Shown here: one piece after another, positions 1 to 10,234 of the stretch
Numbering within the stretch: position 1 is the stretch's first letter
How the letters are laid out: each line of letters starts with the position of its first letter
NCBI GenBank assembly: GCA_949316235.1
Contig: OX438758.1
Span: 18,371,694 to 18,435,693 of the forward strand
Direction of reading: 5' to 3'
Origin: Oegoconia quadripuncta
Taxonomy: Eukaryota; Arthropoda; Insecta; Lepidoptera; Autostichidae
Length of the DNA stretch: 64,000 nt
The notes under the pieces: generated by a model
Seen by the model: only the letters and a program-made list of their open reading frames with translations
What the model was told of the DNA's origin: nothing
The model's database searches: none
Made by a program: the position numbers and the translations under genes

Positions 1-396
1 AATTTTTGACATTTTTAACATTTTTCTAAGGTTTTTACATTTTTTTTGAAAAATAATCCGACAGTTAACTGACGGGCATCGTAACGTACCTATCACTCTA
101 AAAAGTTTTATCGGCGAGGGAATTATTGTCGATCTATCCATATTCAAAGAATATCCTTATTGATTTGGATAACATAGGTACCCTTCCAGCTCTCCAATAT
201 TCATGCGGATTTAATCATGTTCCATCTACTCATTTACCCAAAATAGATGACAAAGCTACCGCTAGTACACGATAAGATAAGTACCCTAAAGTGAATAAAG
301 GTAATCGTTATCTGATAGTTTAGTGTTATTGCTTTATTAAAAAATAATCAAGTGTACAGGGTGAAATTTTTAATAGAGCATCCTGTAAACCTGTAA
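1..396. other. AT-rich stretch, no gene seen
   Basis: I see no coding frame. Positions 358-372 match the terminal motif of MITE family M5 (CAGGGTGAAATTT), so a truncated M5 end may lie here. Confidence 0.4.
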
Positions 397-697
397 ATCA
401 CACCTGATGTTAAGTGAAGATGAGGTCGAAGGTGAAAGCGTACTGACCCGGAAACCCCAACACATTTGGCGGACTGGCTATCTTAACTCTGACAACCGGA
501 ACACAACAATGCTATTAACATTGCTACTTGGCGGCAGATTTAGATAAGATGGTGGTAGCTAACCAGGCAGACATTTAAAACGCCCTACCACCAACCAAAC
601 CGAGTACTTAAATACTAACTATACTCGGCTGGGAATCGAACCTGCGACCTCCGAATCTTAAACCCAATGTTGTTTACATTGAGCCACGGAAGCGGTT
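397..697 (-). mobile_element. SINE-A copy (tRNA-derived)
   Basis: This is a minus-strand copy of the window's commonest repeat. Read on its own strand, a full copy has a tRNA-like head (TGGCTCAATGT as A-box-like, GGTTCGATCCC as B-box), a body of about 250 bp, and the 3' end GTTGTGCAT followed by an A-run. This copy keeps head and body but has lost the 3' tail, and its B-box reads GGTTCGATTCCC. Confidence 0.85.
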
Positions 698-699
698 GT

Positions 700-1279
700 C
701 TATGTGATTTTGGTCAAATTTTTGAGAATTTGAGACACGACAAACTTTGTCGAGTCGCTGCCTATGTCACCTCGTATAAGTTGTACTAGCGTGTACTTAT
801 TTAAAGTAATTAGGTGTGATGAACAATCTACAACCCATCTTGTAGAAAGCGCTGCCAAGCGACACGTCTCCCATTCAAAGGATTAGTACTCTAATGCAAG
901 TAATTCAATGACAATCACAATATTTGTTGTTACAATAAGATCCGCCTAATTCAGTCATTACAATGACATGCAAATATTGGACAATATTAAAGTTTCATAC
1001 AAAGATAATCAGCATGCATAACACTTAATCACTTTTGTGCTAAACGAAATTTTTGTGGAAAAGAACTAATAAGTACCTTTTGAAAGTTACAAATCAAGTT
1101 AGAAAACATACTAATACATAATTTAGCTAGTGGTAAAATTAATAACAATTAATCATCAAAGTAATACAAAGGTATATAGGAATGTCAATGTTGAAATGTC
1201 AAATTCCAGAGAATGTCAATTTTACTCTTTCATTAATATCAAATTTCAAATTAGAGAAATATAAAGAATAACATACATA
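700..1279. other. AT-rich intronic stretch
   Basis: I see no open frame, repeat or regulatory pattern that I can support. Confidence 0.4.
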
Positions 1280-1640
1280 TGATCACGTCTGTTTCCCGTT
1301 GGGGTAGGCAGAGGCTATTGCCCTTGCAACGATCCTTTCGCTTCTTCCATTCTCATCAAATGCTTCATACACGCTCGTCGGTTAGTGGTTGACCGCACCT
1401 GACCTTTTGCGAGTACGTCAGTCACTTGATTGACGAACGTCCTTCTTGATCGACCTTTACCGACCCTTACATCCACGCTTCTGTTATATATTGCTTTCGT
1501 TAATCTCCTTTCACTCATTCGTTCTATATGCCCAAATCACCTTAACATACCTCTTTCTGTCTTACTACGTCATCTTGCACGTCACGTCTTTCTCTAATTA
1601 GTCCAGTAAGGATACACTTTTAACTTCCTATAATTTTAAA
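1280..1640 (-). pseudogene. non-LTR retrotransposon ORF2 C-terminus (family N9)
   Basis: The minus frame starting MSERRLTKAIYNRS (1315-1518) has the basic RSRRTF patch and the RRACMKHLMRM segment seen at the C-terminal end of insect endonuclease-reverse transcriptases. Downstream on the minus strand it runs toward a GNRRAD-like tail next to the motif CTACCCCAACGGGAAACAG. It is 5'-truncated and keeps no catalytic domain. A short plus-strand relic of the same tail lies at 12140-12200. Confidence 0.6.
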
Positions 1641-2041
1641 GGCCGTGATTTTTTGCACATGGATAGAGTACCTGTCAGTGATAGAATAAAAAAAAATCTA
1701 ATAAATCAGTACATATTTAGTAATAAAACATAGACTATTATGATTAAAATTACCACTGTGAACGTCGGAGAATATACTTAGAACTCCTGTAACTATTTTC
1801 AAAAAAAATCGAGCAATAACTTCTTTACAATTACGAAAAATTTCACCGAGAGGGCAAATATCACGATTCAATAAACTATTTTTACATAATATAAGGTAGC
1901 TATTGATTAATTTTTTAGAACATAGTTTTAGAAGATCTTAGCATCATCTACAACGCAATGAAGTGCACAGTGGTAACTTTAATTTAATATTGTAGTTTTT
2001 ATAACTAAATACCTACATTATACCTAAAGCAAACAAACAAA
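1641..2041. other. AT-rich stretch, nothing identified
   Basis: Low-complexity A/T sequence between two LINE fragments; no frame or repeat supported. Confidence 0.35.
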
Positions 2042-2380
2042 AGAGACGTCGCGTCCCTCTGCATTCTCTATCGCATATTTCATGGGGAGTGTTCTGAAGA
2101 ACTGTTCGAGCTAATACCCGCTGCTCAATTTAACCGATACACTTCTCGCCGAAAATTAAATTTCCATCCACATCACCTGGATGAGTGGAAGTCTACCAGT
2201 GTACGTTTCTCAAGAAACTTCTTACCACGTACGACCACCCTGTGGAACGAACTTCCGGCAGCGGTATTCCCGAACGAGTACGACATTGGAACCTTCAAGA
2301 AACGAGCCTACACCTTCCTCAAAGGCCGGCAACGCATCTGTGACCCTTTTGGTGTTGCGGGTGTCCATGGGCGGCGGTGA
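2042..2380 (+). pseudogene. non-LTR retrotransposon ORF2 C-terminus (family N1)
   Basis: An uninterrupted frame of 112 codons with no start methionine reads RDVASLC, then [15 protein letters not shown], then [10 protein letters not shown], then [14 protein letters not shown], and stops at 2378-2380. The TLW-NELP and FK..a..FLKGR blocks are typical of the region after the reverse transcriptase in CR1/jockey-type LINEs. A short GC-rich 3' end (GGCGGCAAACGAGC-type on the other strand) and an A-run to 2432 follow. The copy is 5'-truncated with an intact remaining frame, so it is probably young. Other copies are at 9371-9525, 23276-23585 and 49611-49877. Confidence 0.8.
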
Positions 2381-2569
2381 TTGCTTTCCATCAGCTCGTT
2401 TGCCGCCCTCTCATATAAAAAAAAAAAAACTCCTGTTTCGTTAGAAAATATTTTTTTTAAATATCACTGATAGGTAACTATCTGTGTACAAAAAATCAGG
2501 GCCTTTAAGATTATAGGAAGTTACACACCTAAATATGCATATCTTGACAGGACTAAATCATATAATTCT

Positions 2570-2935
2570 GTAATCTATCATTCAAAGACACCCCACTCTA
2601 CTACGTTGATTTTAGTCTCATGCTTGCCATACCCAACATTCGCTCCCATATATTAGCGTGGGCACCAACACGCCATTATGGATCGCTACTCTTGCCTTGC
2701 TCGACTAACTTGTCGTGGAGTTGTAACGTTGTTGTGGAGTAACGACCATGTCTCTCTACTTTCCGCCCTCGTTTTAACCTCTTGGTACGACACGACATTC
2801 ATCTTTTCTTTCACTTGGTCAAAGTAATTACGCCTAGGTCTTCCCTTTCCTCTCTTTCCTTCAATCTTTCCCTCAATTTTATTATGTTCTTCAAAAAAAT
2901 ATCGTGTCGCTCGCTACACCAGGTATAAATACAAT
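2570..2935 (-). pseudogene. non-LTR retrotransposon ORF2 C-terminus (family N8)
   Basis: The minus strand encodes, with frame breaks, a basic EGKIEGK.GKGRPR-like patch followed by an MNVVSYQEVK-like segment. The same protein end is better preserved at 60532-60774. Only the last roughly 100 residues are represented and the copy is not functional. Confidence 0.55.
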
Positions 2936-3440
2936 ACCTACAATTTGTATCACGTAATTTGTATCCTAGAGAAACAAGCAAATTCCTTCAAATATTAACA
3001 TCAACACAGAAAATTTTACATAAAACAGAAGATAAGAATCGATTACAAAATCAACGATAATATGTCATGGATAATCAATTTACACATCAACAGTACAGCT
3101 AAAACCATTTAGAATGCACCCGAAACATTAAAAAGACTAGAACGTAATTAGATTAACATGTAGGTTGTTATATCAGAAGCTGAAACTAGGGACGTAAATG
3201 TTATCTAGATGGTTGATAAGGTGTGTAATCAGTATTCGGCTGATAAACAATGTGTTACAGATAATCGAGACACGTAATCGGCACAATGCCAATGTTGTTG
3301 ATAACAAAATAACAGCAAATGATAACAATGATGAATTTATTTTTTTATTAACGACGTAAACCGGACTTATCGGAATAACTATTTACGTTTTTAAAAACCA
3401 AAAAAGAAGACAGCATACTTTGTAGTTTGCGGACGCAAAT
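2936..3440. other. AT-rich intronic stretch
   Basis: No gene or repeat identified. Confidence 0.35.
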
Positions 3441-3450
3441 TTTTAATTGG

Positions 3451-4086
3451 CATAATCTAAAATTGTCCTAATATAAATCCGCATAACAGACTTGGCATAA
3501 CGTAAATGCGCATAATATTAAATCCGCCTAACAATAAAATCACATAATACAAAAACTGCATATTAATAAAACTGCCTAATATAAATGTGCATAATCATTC
3601 ATTATCTAGTATAACTTTAATATTTATAAGATCAATTTACATAACATATTACCGAGTACCCATACATAGTTATTTAAGGCTGTATAAAACTTGCTCATCA
3701 TATTGTGGCGAGCGAAGCGAGCGAGCAAGATGGGTCGGAGCACCCCGACACTGTTGGTTAGGTTCAGAAGGTTAAGGCGCCTTAGCCTTCGATGTTAGGT
3801 TGAACGTATAATATAAAAATAGAAGCTTTATTTTAAAACAAATGACTTACTAGGTATAATGTACGTTAGTCATTATTAGCTGTGCATTAATATAAAAGCT
3901 TTACTTGTCTGTCACAATTTATTTCGAATTTTTCATGAGTATGAAAACTAACATTATACTTATTAAATTTATGCTTTGTTATTGTTATGAATATTAATAT
4001 TATGCACATTAAGATTATGCGTTCGCATTTTATAGAAATTAAGATTATGCGGTTTTAAAATTATGCGGATTATGTTATGCGAGTTA
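3451..4086. mobile_element. foldback-like element with tandem-array arms
   Basis: The left arm (3451-3599) is an array of about ten 14-17 bp degenerate units of the form CATAATATAAATNNGC. The right arm (about 3985-4085) carries five or six units in reverse orientation (ATTAAGATTATGCG). The 380 bp between them contain a CpG-rich patch (3705-3800) with GGCGAGCGAAGCGAGCGAG and the near-palindrome GGTTAAGGCGCCTTAGCC. No transposase frame is present. Inverted arms built from short tandem repeats are a known trait of foldback/Galileo-type elements, but the class here is inferred. Confidence 0.5.
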
Positions 4087-4185
4087 AAAATATAGTTAAA
4101 AATAAATATATATAACATTTAATGTATACGTTTTAATATAGACCCCCATAAAATGTATCCAATGACACTCTAGGTATGCTTACTC
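4087..4185. other. short spacer
   Basis: AT-rich sequence between the foldback element and a LINE fragment. Confidence 0.3.
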
Positions 4186-4520
4186 ATCATCCAAATGCTC
4201 AGAAATTTTACAATAGCCCTTTGTAAATAATTTCTGTTTTATGATGGTTTTGAAATTATTTAAAGGCAAATTTTTAATGACTTTGTATAAACGACTAGCA
4301 TGAACAGTGAGTTTATTTTTCTATCTTGTATTTAGGTTATGTGTGTCACTATTTTAACCGACTTCAAAGAGGAGGAGGTTCTCAATTTGGTCATTAGTAT
4401 ATGATTTTTGTATGTATGTTGAAACACCTACACCAATAACTCCGAGACGTGGCGGTATTTTTCTTAAACAATTTTAAATTTTTTCTTGCATAAAGATTTC
4501 GTAAATATATTACAACTTGC
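4186..4520 (-). pseudogene. jockey-like LINE fragment (family N2), split by an insertion
   Basis: On the minus strand the piece at 4459-4520 reads YARKNLKLFKKN and the piece at 4186-4356 reads NSDTHNLNTR, then a degraded FTKGYCKISEHLDD-like end. These are neighbouring parts of the N2 ORF2 C-terminus (compare 31510-31875). They are separated by a 102 bp foreign insert at 4357-4458. Confidence 0.65.
4357..4458 (+). repeat. insert beginning AACCGACTTCAAAGAGGAGG
   Basis: A 102 bp segment interrupts the N2 LINE and is flanked by ATTTT on both sides, compatible with a 5 bp target duplication. A motif of the same kind (AACCGACTTTAAAGAGGAG, reversed) is at 20842-20862. I recall this motif as a widespread lepidopteran repeat, but its class is not decided by this sequence. 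Confidence 0.5.
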
Positions 4521-5838
4521 TCATAAGCAGGCACTAATTATATTTGTTTAAAACTCAATAGACTATTTTTAAGTTATTCCATAAAAATATTAGATCACAG
4601 TGTAGTAAGGTCAAGCCCAATTTGTTTTGCAATGACCCTGTGAGGTCAGTGTCACGTGTCAGTCAGATTTTTTTCATTAGTTTAAGTGAAAACACGGCGC
4701 CTATCACCTTGAAATGCTACACTTTAATTACTCGCTAATGCGCGTGTATTGCGTGTCATGTTTAAATGTACACCATTTTCCATTGGGAACTAGATAAAGT
4801 ATTACGTGGACATATAATACCACACATCATATCGTAGGTTAAAAAAGTTTAAAAAACTAAAACACGACTACAAAAAAAATTAAAGAAAGTGAAATGGGAG
4901 AACGCAAAAATATCTATTTTTAAATCTGTCATCACAAAAGCCATAAACAAGCATCATGTAGGTCTAGATATCTGCCGAACCCAGAAACATAAGGTCCTGT
5001 TATGTGTCAAATATCCTATTTATCGTTTAGTAATAAATAAAAAATAGGGGCTTGTTTTCTCAAAAAATATCGTACCATATAAATTGATTTTCCTGCAGCC
5101 TGAGGTCTTTATAATTTAGCGTCTTCATAGCATCGGTTTTACATTTCGAGGCATCATGGTGCCCATGGGTACCATATCGTATTTTTTTGTACCCTATGAC
5201 ACTCATGACATTATAACGAATTCAACGACACCTCATTTATCACAATCGGTCTAGTAGTTTGATAGCTATGATGGAACATCTATACCCATATACATATATA
5301 CATTCATAGACTTAATTAAATCAATATATACATAGGGTGTTAAAATCATAACCCTTCCCCGTAATCGGGTAATAAGATACTGGTAAGGCTGATAAGTATC
5401 TGTAACATAGTTTTTTTTTAATCCTCGAAGAAAATCCGCAACTGAACATCGAAATACAAACGTACGAAGAGGTGTCGTTCGAAAGATCGTAGTTCCGATA
5501 CTCTGTTGGTCGACATATTACGCGATAAACAATACAGCGACAGAATAATGAAACGCGATAAGCGACCACATATAGCGATGCAGTCGCGCGTTCAATATCG
5601 TTGCAAAACGATATATCTCCCTAAAAATACTAGGGAATCGATGGATGGTACAGGGTTAACATAAGTTGCGATTGACATTAATAAAGATCAAAATTCAGCA
5701 CCAGATTATGACGATAATTTTTACAAAAATGTACTTTTCAAGCATATTACTTGGGTAATGGCGGGATCTGCAGAAGAACGTCACAATAATCGACTGATTA
5801 GTTGATGTAGTGCATATAGGACTGATGACGTAGCATAG
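4521..5838. other. 1.3 kb without recognisable gene
   Basis: The 82-codon minus frame at 5321-5569 has no recognised domain and is probably chance or repeat-derived. No splice-flanked coding segment was found. Confidence 0.35.
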
Positions 5839-5840
5839 AG

Positions 5841-5868
5841 CAAGCAAGCAAGCAAGCAAGCAAGCAAG
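5841..5868. repeat. (CAAG)n microsatellite
   Basis: Seven uninterrupted CAAG units lie directly upstream of an RTE-like LINE fragment. Confidence 0.95.
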
Positions 5869-5875
5869 TCACAAA

Positions 5876-5968
5876 GGATGACTTGAAGGTCGCGGGAAAT
5901 CGCTGAATCTCTCTGGAAATCTATGGGGAAGACCTATAAGTAGTGGACGTCCTGGCTGATATGATGAG
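5876..5968 (+). pseudogene. RTE-like LINE 3' terminal fragment
   Basis: With frame breaks, the plus strand reads DDLKVAGNR, then SLWKSMGKTYKQW. This resembles the RRDDL..aG..W...A.dR..W...gea..QQW end of RTE-type ORF2 proteins. It is a short remnant of about 90 bp. Confidence 0.5.
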
Positions 5969-5969
5969 C

Positions 5970-6602
5970 AATACTGCTGTTATTCTTCTATCTACGTCAT
6001 CAATTTCGTTGTAACAAACTGAACCGTGAATCGTCGGTACGTTACTTAAAATGAAAAGATTTCCTTGTTTGATTCCAATTAAAATATCACTCAATAAAGT
6101 AGTCCAGTCGCCTTACATTGTCCGCAATTACACAGGCGTGGCGAAAGTACATTGGGGGTAGTGCTAGTCGTTGCAAAATTAAATATACACCGCGTATATT
6201 GTGACGCAACCACCTCGTATTGACTGTCTAGTCTACATTACAATTGGCTTTTAAAAAGCGGCTATGGCAAAAAATTGTTTAGTATTTCACCCGACAATGT
6301 ATGTGAGGTAATAGTTAACTATAGTCTCGCTTAAACGAGATTAGTCGGTAAAAGAAAGGGAGTTCTTAAGTATCGTGAATGGAACATATTATAACATGGT
6401 TTAGAATGATATTTCTCAGAAAATCGGCAACATACAAGTGATCGATCAGCTGTACTAACAACAGGGAAAATAAAAAAAAAATAGCCATGACGTCATAAGT
6501 TAGCGACATGTAATAACCACCTTTCGTTTTAATACTTCAAACATTTTTTAATAGATATAATTTTTCTTGAGGAGTCTGTCTTATAAATGTGCGATAATTG
6601 TA
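5970..6602. other. AT-rich intronic stretch
   Basis: No coding region or repeat identified. Confidence 0.35.
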
Positions 6603-6676
6603 TGTCATGATGACGTTTTCAAATGTTATTTTTATAACTAACGAATTAAAACTTTTTGGAGTTTGAGTTTTATAAA
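6603..6676 (+). mobile_element. N2 LINE 3' UTR tail
   Basis: Matches the last 70 bp of the N2 copies at 54785-55195 and 55388-55780 (GACGTTTTCAAATGTTATTT, then ATTAAAAC...TTTGAGTTTT). Only the 3' end is present, as expected from strong 5' truncation. Confidence 0.65.
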
Positions 6677-6807
6677 ACCAACTTAAAATGAGCAAAAATG
6701 TAACGTTTTGAAGTGATAATTGTATCTTATGTAATAATTTTCGATTAGATTAAGGATTAATTTTTGTTGTAATTTCCTGTGGATAGCGAGATATCCGATT
6801 AGACGAA

Positions 6808-6945
6808 TTCAACATCGGCAAAGGGGCCAATCGTTCAATCCAACTCGGATGGGTGACATTCGGGAAGCTGCGCAACGTCTTCTAGTCCGAATACCTCCGT
6901 GCTTAAAGGTCTCTTTACTCAAAGTGATGACTTATACAGTGTGGA
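6808..6945 (+). pseudogene. RTE-like LINE fragment
   Basis: The plus frame reads GANRSIQLGWVTFGKLRNVF and then loses frame. NRRIQLGW..FGKLR is the conserved block before the final thumb region of RTE-type ORF2. The same block, in other copies, is at 49893-50113 and 59665-60140. Confidence 0.65.
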
Positions 6946-6957
6946 AAGATAAGTCGG

Positions 6958-7150
6958 GCCCTGGAGGGAAACCATGCACCTTAAATCCTTAAGCTGGCTC
7001 ATTTTACTTAAAGGAGCATTCCTTTTTTAAAAAAAGAAACAAAAGTGCATTCAAAGATTTTCTTAAACTCGCTTGCCTCGCCCGGGACTCGAACCAACTA
7101 AAATTAAAAAAACAAACACTCCCTATTTTCGTGGCTGATATAATACGAAA
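6958..7150. mobile_element. diverged relative of the mariner-like TIR
   Basis: Positions about 6975-7130 align block by block with the left TIR of the element at 44738: ACCTTAAAT, then TTTTACTTAAAGGAG, GCATTCAAAGATTTTCT, CTTGCCTCGCCCGGGACTCG, and an A-run followed by ACACTCCCTATTTT. Spacing is kept although the sequence differs at many positions. The B-box complement GGACTCGAACC is at 7085-7095. No transposase accompanies it. It is likely a fossil of a sister subfamily. Confidence 0.5.
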
Positions 7151-7261
7151 TACTTTTTACGAACGAAATATTTTTTACTTTGACTTTACGTATGGGTGAT
7201 ATGTGTGTGTAAGGGGTGAGTACGGAGATGACGGCTGATAGTGGAGAATGGAAAAGGAAGA

Positions 7262-7530
7262 CATGTGGGCTTTTTGGTGGGATCTCGGCGAGTGAAGTTG
7301 CATTTTTCTTTATAATTCTTATTGTGCAACAAACGTTAGTGATGGCGTACAAGTGAAGGGAGTGTAAATTAAAGTGCGTAACGAAGCTTTCGGGTTCCCA
7401 CAAGAAGCCGCCAAAATCTTTTGTAAAGCATTCTGCCACTTTACTGAAGAATGACTTGACCGTGACTAGACTCTGTATACGCCAAGTATACGACGAATTA
7501 CTTGTTTTGACTGAGACTGACTAATAAATA
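7262..7530 (-). repeat. repeat X copy, reverse orientation
   Basis: This is reverse-complementary to 41195-41475, sharing GGGATCTCGGCGAGTGAAG, GGGTTCCCACAAGAAGCCGC and GACTTGACCGTGACTAGAC. The 111-codon minus frame covering it (7104-7439) has no recognised domain. A third, interrupted copy is at 21262-21905. The class is unknown; no A/B box or TIR was found. Confidence 0.65.
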
Positions 7531-7577
7531 AACGAAAAAAAAGGGTAGACATGTTGTGCCAACCCCACCTATATAGT

Positions 7578-7937
7578 GGGATCATCCTCATCATATCAGC
7601 CGAAAGACGTCCACTACTGGACAAAGGCCTGCCCCTAAGATCTCCACAACGATCGGCCCTGCGCTGCCCGCATCCAGTGGCTTCCAGCGATCTTTACCAA
7701 ATCGTCTGCCCACCTCATGGGGGGTCTGCCCACTGCGTCTTCCGATGCGTGGTCGCCACTCGAGAACCTTTCCGCCCCAACGGCCGTCGGTCCTACAAGC
7801 AATGTGCCCCGCCCGCTACCAATTAAGTTTGGTAATTTTTCGGGCTATATCGGCCACCTTGGTTCAACCTGCGAATCTCCTCATATCTGATTTTCATCCC
7901 AAATACTGCAATGTCTCAAGACGAAAGTCTTTAACCT
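7578..7937 (-). pseudogene. RTE-like LINE ORF2 fragment
   Basis: The plus strand carries the reverse complement of a widespread lepidopteran RTE segment: CGAAAGACGTCCACTACTGG, GCCTGCCC, a run of CG-rich codons, and CAATGTCTCAAGACGAAAGT at the inner end. On the minus strand these give the ...L..GLCPVVDVFRL-type end with frame breaks. Two plus-strand frames here (7551-8083) are shadows. Confidence 0.65.
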
Positions 7938-8596
7938 TTAGGCGGACGCGAATACCGATCGGTGTCCAAAATACTTTTATACCTTCAACACTCGCGAACA
8001 CCGATCGGTGTCGGCGGTACACCCGACTTTCAACTCTCAATTGTAATGATTATAGAGTTCCAATTCCTTTGGACTGTGTTTGAACTTGTTCTCTATTAAA
8101 TTCCGCATCCAATAATGTGCGCCATGTCATGTTAGCTATGATATTTAGTCTGTATTTGCGAAAATATTTTTTTTCTCTTTGGGTGGGAGTGTAGGCATAG
8201 AATTCCAACTACTGTTTTTTTATTAGAACAGGCTTAGGAACCTGCCATAGAGCTTCCAATTCTCATAACAATTTATTGAATTACCCGTTTTTTTAAGAAA
8301 AACATGAAATAAATCTGTACTTTCCGTAAAAATACCAATTATATCGTGGATATAGGTATACCTACATATTACAACTCGTAACATTTTTCTGATTTTTTGT
8401 ATTATAGCTGTAGTAGTGTTCATTCATTATATCCATAGATAATATATTCCCGTAGCTATTGCTTTTCACAGATTACAAATACACCCAGTAGAAGAGTATC
8501 TATAAACGTTTTTAACACCGCAGGTATTTTCGAAAATTTGACAGGCGCGCCGAGATACTTGACCCGCGGAAAAGAAAAAAGGAAAGAGAGGACAGA
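7938..8596. other. no gene; two copies of a 20 bp CCGATCGG motif
   Basis: CGCGAATACCGATCGGTGTC (7947-7966) recurs with one change at 7993-8012, 46 bp apart. The rest is AT-rich without a supported gene. Confidence 0.5.
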
Positions 8597-8766
8597 GAGG
8601 TAATACTGATTAAAGACTTTCGTCTTGAGACATTGCGGTAACACACACTGGTGTGTTGCCAGTGATGACATATGGAACTGAAACGTGGTCGCTTACTATG
8701 GGCCTCATGAGAAGGCTCAAGGTCACCCAAAGGGCAATGGAGATAGCTGTGCCCGGAGGCTCCCTG
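8597..8766 (+). pseudogene. RTE-like LINE fragment with inverted junction
   Basis: The plus frame from 8651 reads CVLPVMTYGTETWSLTMGLM, then RRLKVTQRAME. This is the YGaETW...K...r..vtQRAMER block diagnostic of RTE-clade ORF2. Immediately upstream (about 8606-8645) the segment that should precede it (ATGTCTCAAGACGAAAGTCT) lies on the opposite strand. The two halves therefore meet head to head around CACACTGGTGTG. Confidence 0.7.
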
Positions 8767-9091
8767 GTGACTTTGACTTTAAGTAACTCCAATGCAACAT
8801 GCCCCTATAATCGACAATGAAAGTGACAGGCCCCCCGTCCCCAATAATACGCAGACTGACTTCCGCGTTGCATTGCAACATCTGATTGGAGTGATTGCAG
8901 GCACCAGTCCCCCTCTTCCTGCTTGTGATGATGAATGGTAATTGGGACGTCTCGGGAAACTGGACTGCACGTATACGACGATCTTGGCATCGGTTGCTTG
9001 TTTGAAGCTTATACTGTATGTGGCTTTGTAGTGATTGAAGCAATTTGATATTTTGTCTGTTAGCAATATTCATTGGAAATCGGTTTATCAT
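8723..9091 (-). other. 122-codon minus frame of unknown nature
   Basis: A long minus-strand frame starts MINRFPMNIANRQ and overlaps the RTE fragment at its C-terminal end. It is Ser/Arg-rich with no recognised domain or signal. The DNA here is more GC-rich than its surroundings, so it may be an unrecognised retroelement part. I do not assign a function. Confidence 0.2.
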
Positions 9092-9234
9092 AGTTGATTT
9101 TTTTATCTGGATGACATTTTCGAGAGACTCTTATTTTGCATTCAATTTGCAATTCACCCTATACCTATAAATACAACACACATCGCAAACACAATTAAAG
9201 ATTCACAATCCAACATAGCATGTTCATTTTAACC

Positions 9235-9370
9235 CCCGACGAAAAACGATGTGTTTGACGGCGTTATATGTCCAGTCTTTGTCCGGATGTAACGCTTGGT
9301 CAGACTTTTACAGACACTTTCTTGGCCATGTTTGATGTAAATCGGTTTAGCCGTTTAGGCGATATTTAAC
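9235..9370 (+). repeat. interspersed repeat with ATCGGTTTAGCCGTTT end
   Basis: Contains GATGTAAATCGGTTTAGCCG near its right end, resembling 27755-27910 (GATGAAAATCGGTTAAGCCG). Similarity is limited to this end and the preceding AT-rich context. The class is unknown. Confidence 0.35.
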
Positions 9371-9795
9371 TTTTTTTCTTTTTTTTTTTTTATATGAGAG
9401 GGCGGCAAACGAGCATGCGGGTCACCTGATGGAAAGCAATCACCGCCGCCCATGGACACCCGCAACACCAAAAGGGTCACAGATGCGTTGCCGGCCTTTG
9501 AGGAAGGTGTCCACCCCAGAATAAGTAGGGCAGCCTGAGCGATGAGGGATTCTCCAGCACTAATAGTGCTGGTACCCTCCTGGGGTACTAACTCTTTAAA
9601 TACCGCTACCATTCTGGAGAGAGACTGGAAGGTGGGCCTCCGGCGCCCTCGCTCACCGGACGAAGCGCAGTGGCAGAATGCCACTACTCAGACGTCGGTC
9701 TTCTGCGAGAGGGTGGTACTTCCCCGGTCGAGCCGGCCCATTCATGCTGCAAGCTAATAGCTTACAGCGTGGCTCTACCACTACAACACTTTTAA
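9371..9795 (-). mobile_element. chimeric retroposon: unknown 5' part joined to N1 LINE tail
   Basis: 9376-9508 is the N1 LINE 3' end in minus orientation (from CTTCCTCAAAGGCCGG to the A-run). Upstream on the minus strand the expected N1 coding sequence is replaced by about 280 bp of unrelated GC-rich sequence: CATGAATGGGCCGGC, GTGGCATTCTGCCACTGCGC, and CAGCACTATTAGTGCTGG. The join at 9508-9512 is abrupt, as if a separate template had been fused to the LINE tail. Confidence 0.55.
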
Positions 9796-10234
9796 CACTA
9801 TCTTTCAGTCCAAGTCTACATGCACTAGTAACTTAACTAATAGCTCAGCTGTGAGTTCATGGGTGTAACAGTGGTCACAAAACTCCCTGTAATACCTATC
9901 TGAATGTCTATTAATTAATTTTAGTTGTTGTTATTATATAAAAACACGTAGGTATGATTACAGACATTATCCAATGCGATAGTGTATTAATTAAGGTAAG
10001 CTCATAATTGATTTCTTAAAGGTTTCCTTAATTTTCATAGTTAAGAATACATAGTCTTCCAGTTGATCCTTTAATTTTTTTGTGCAGAGAACCACAATGA
10101 CATGTCAGCAATCAGCAGCCGTGACAGCTAAAATTCTTTGCGAACTATAGCTAAATTTGGTATTCCTGCCTTGTAAACGCCCTAGAAGTAAATGATGGTA
10201 ACTAGATACTACATCTATCCCTCTCTATCCCCTT
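9796..10234. other. no gene seen
   Basis: AT-rich sequence without a supported frame or repeat. Confidence 0.35.

Noticed and set aside
5321..5569. 82-codon minus frame
   Set aside because: No domain and no second copy; possibly an unrecognised repeat, not supported as a gene.
7551..8083. Two overlapping plus frames (91 and 112 codons)
   Set aside because: They are antisense to an RTE-type LINE fragment.
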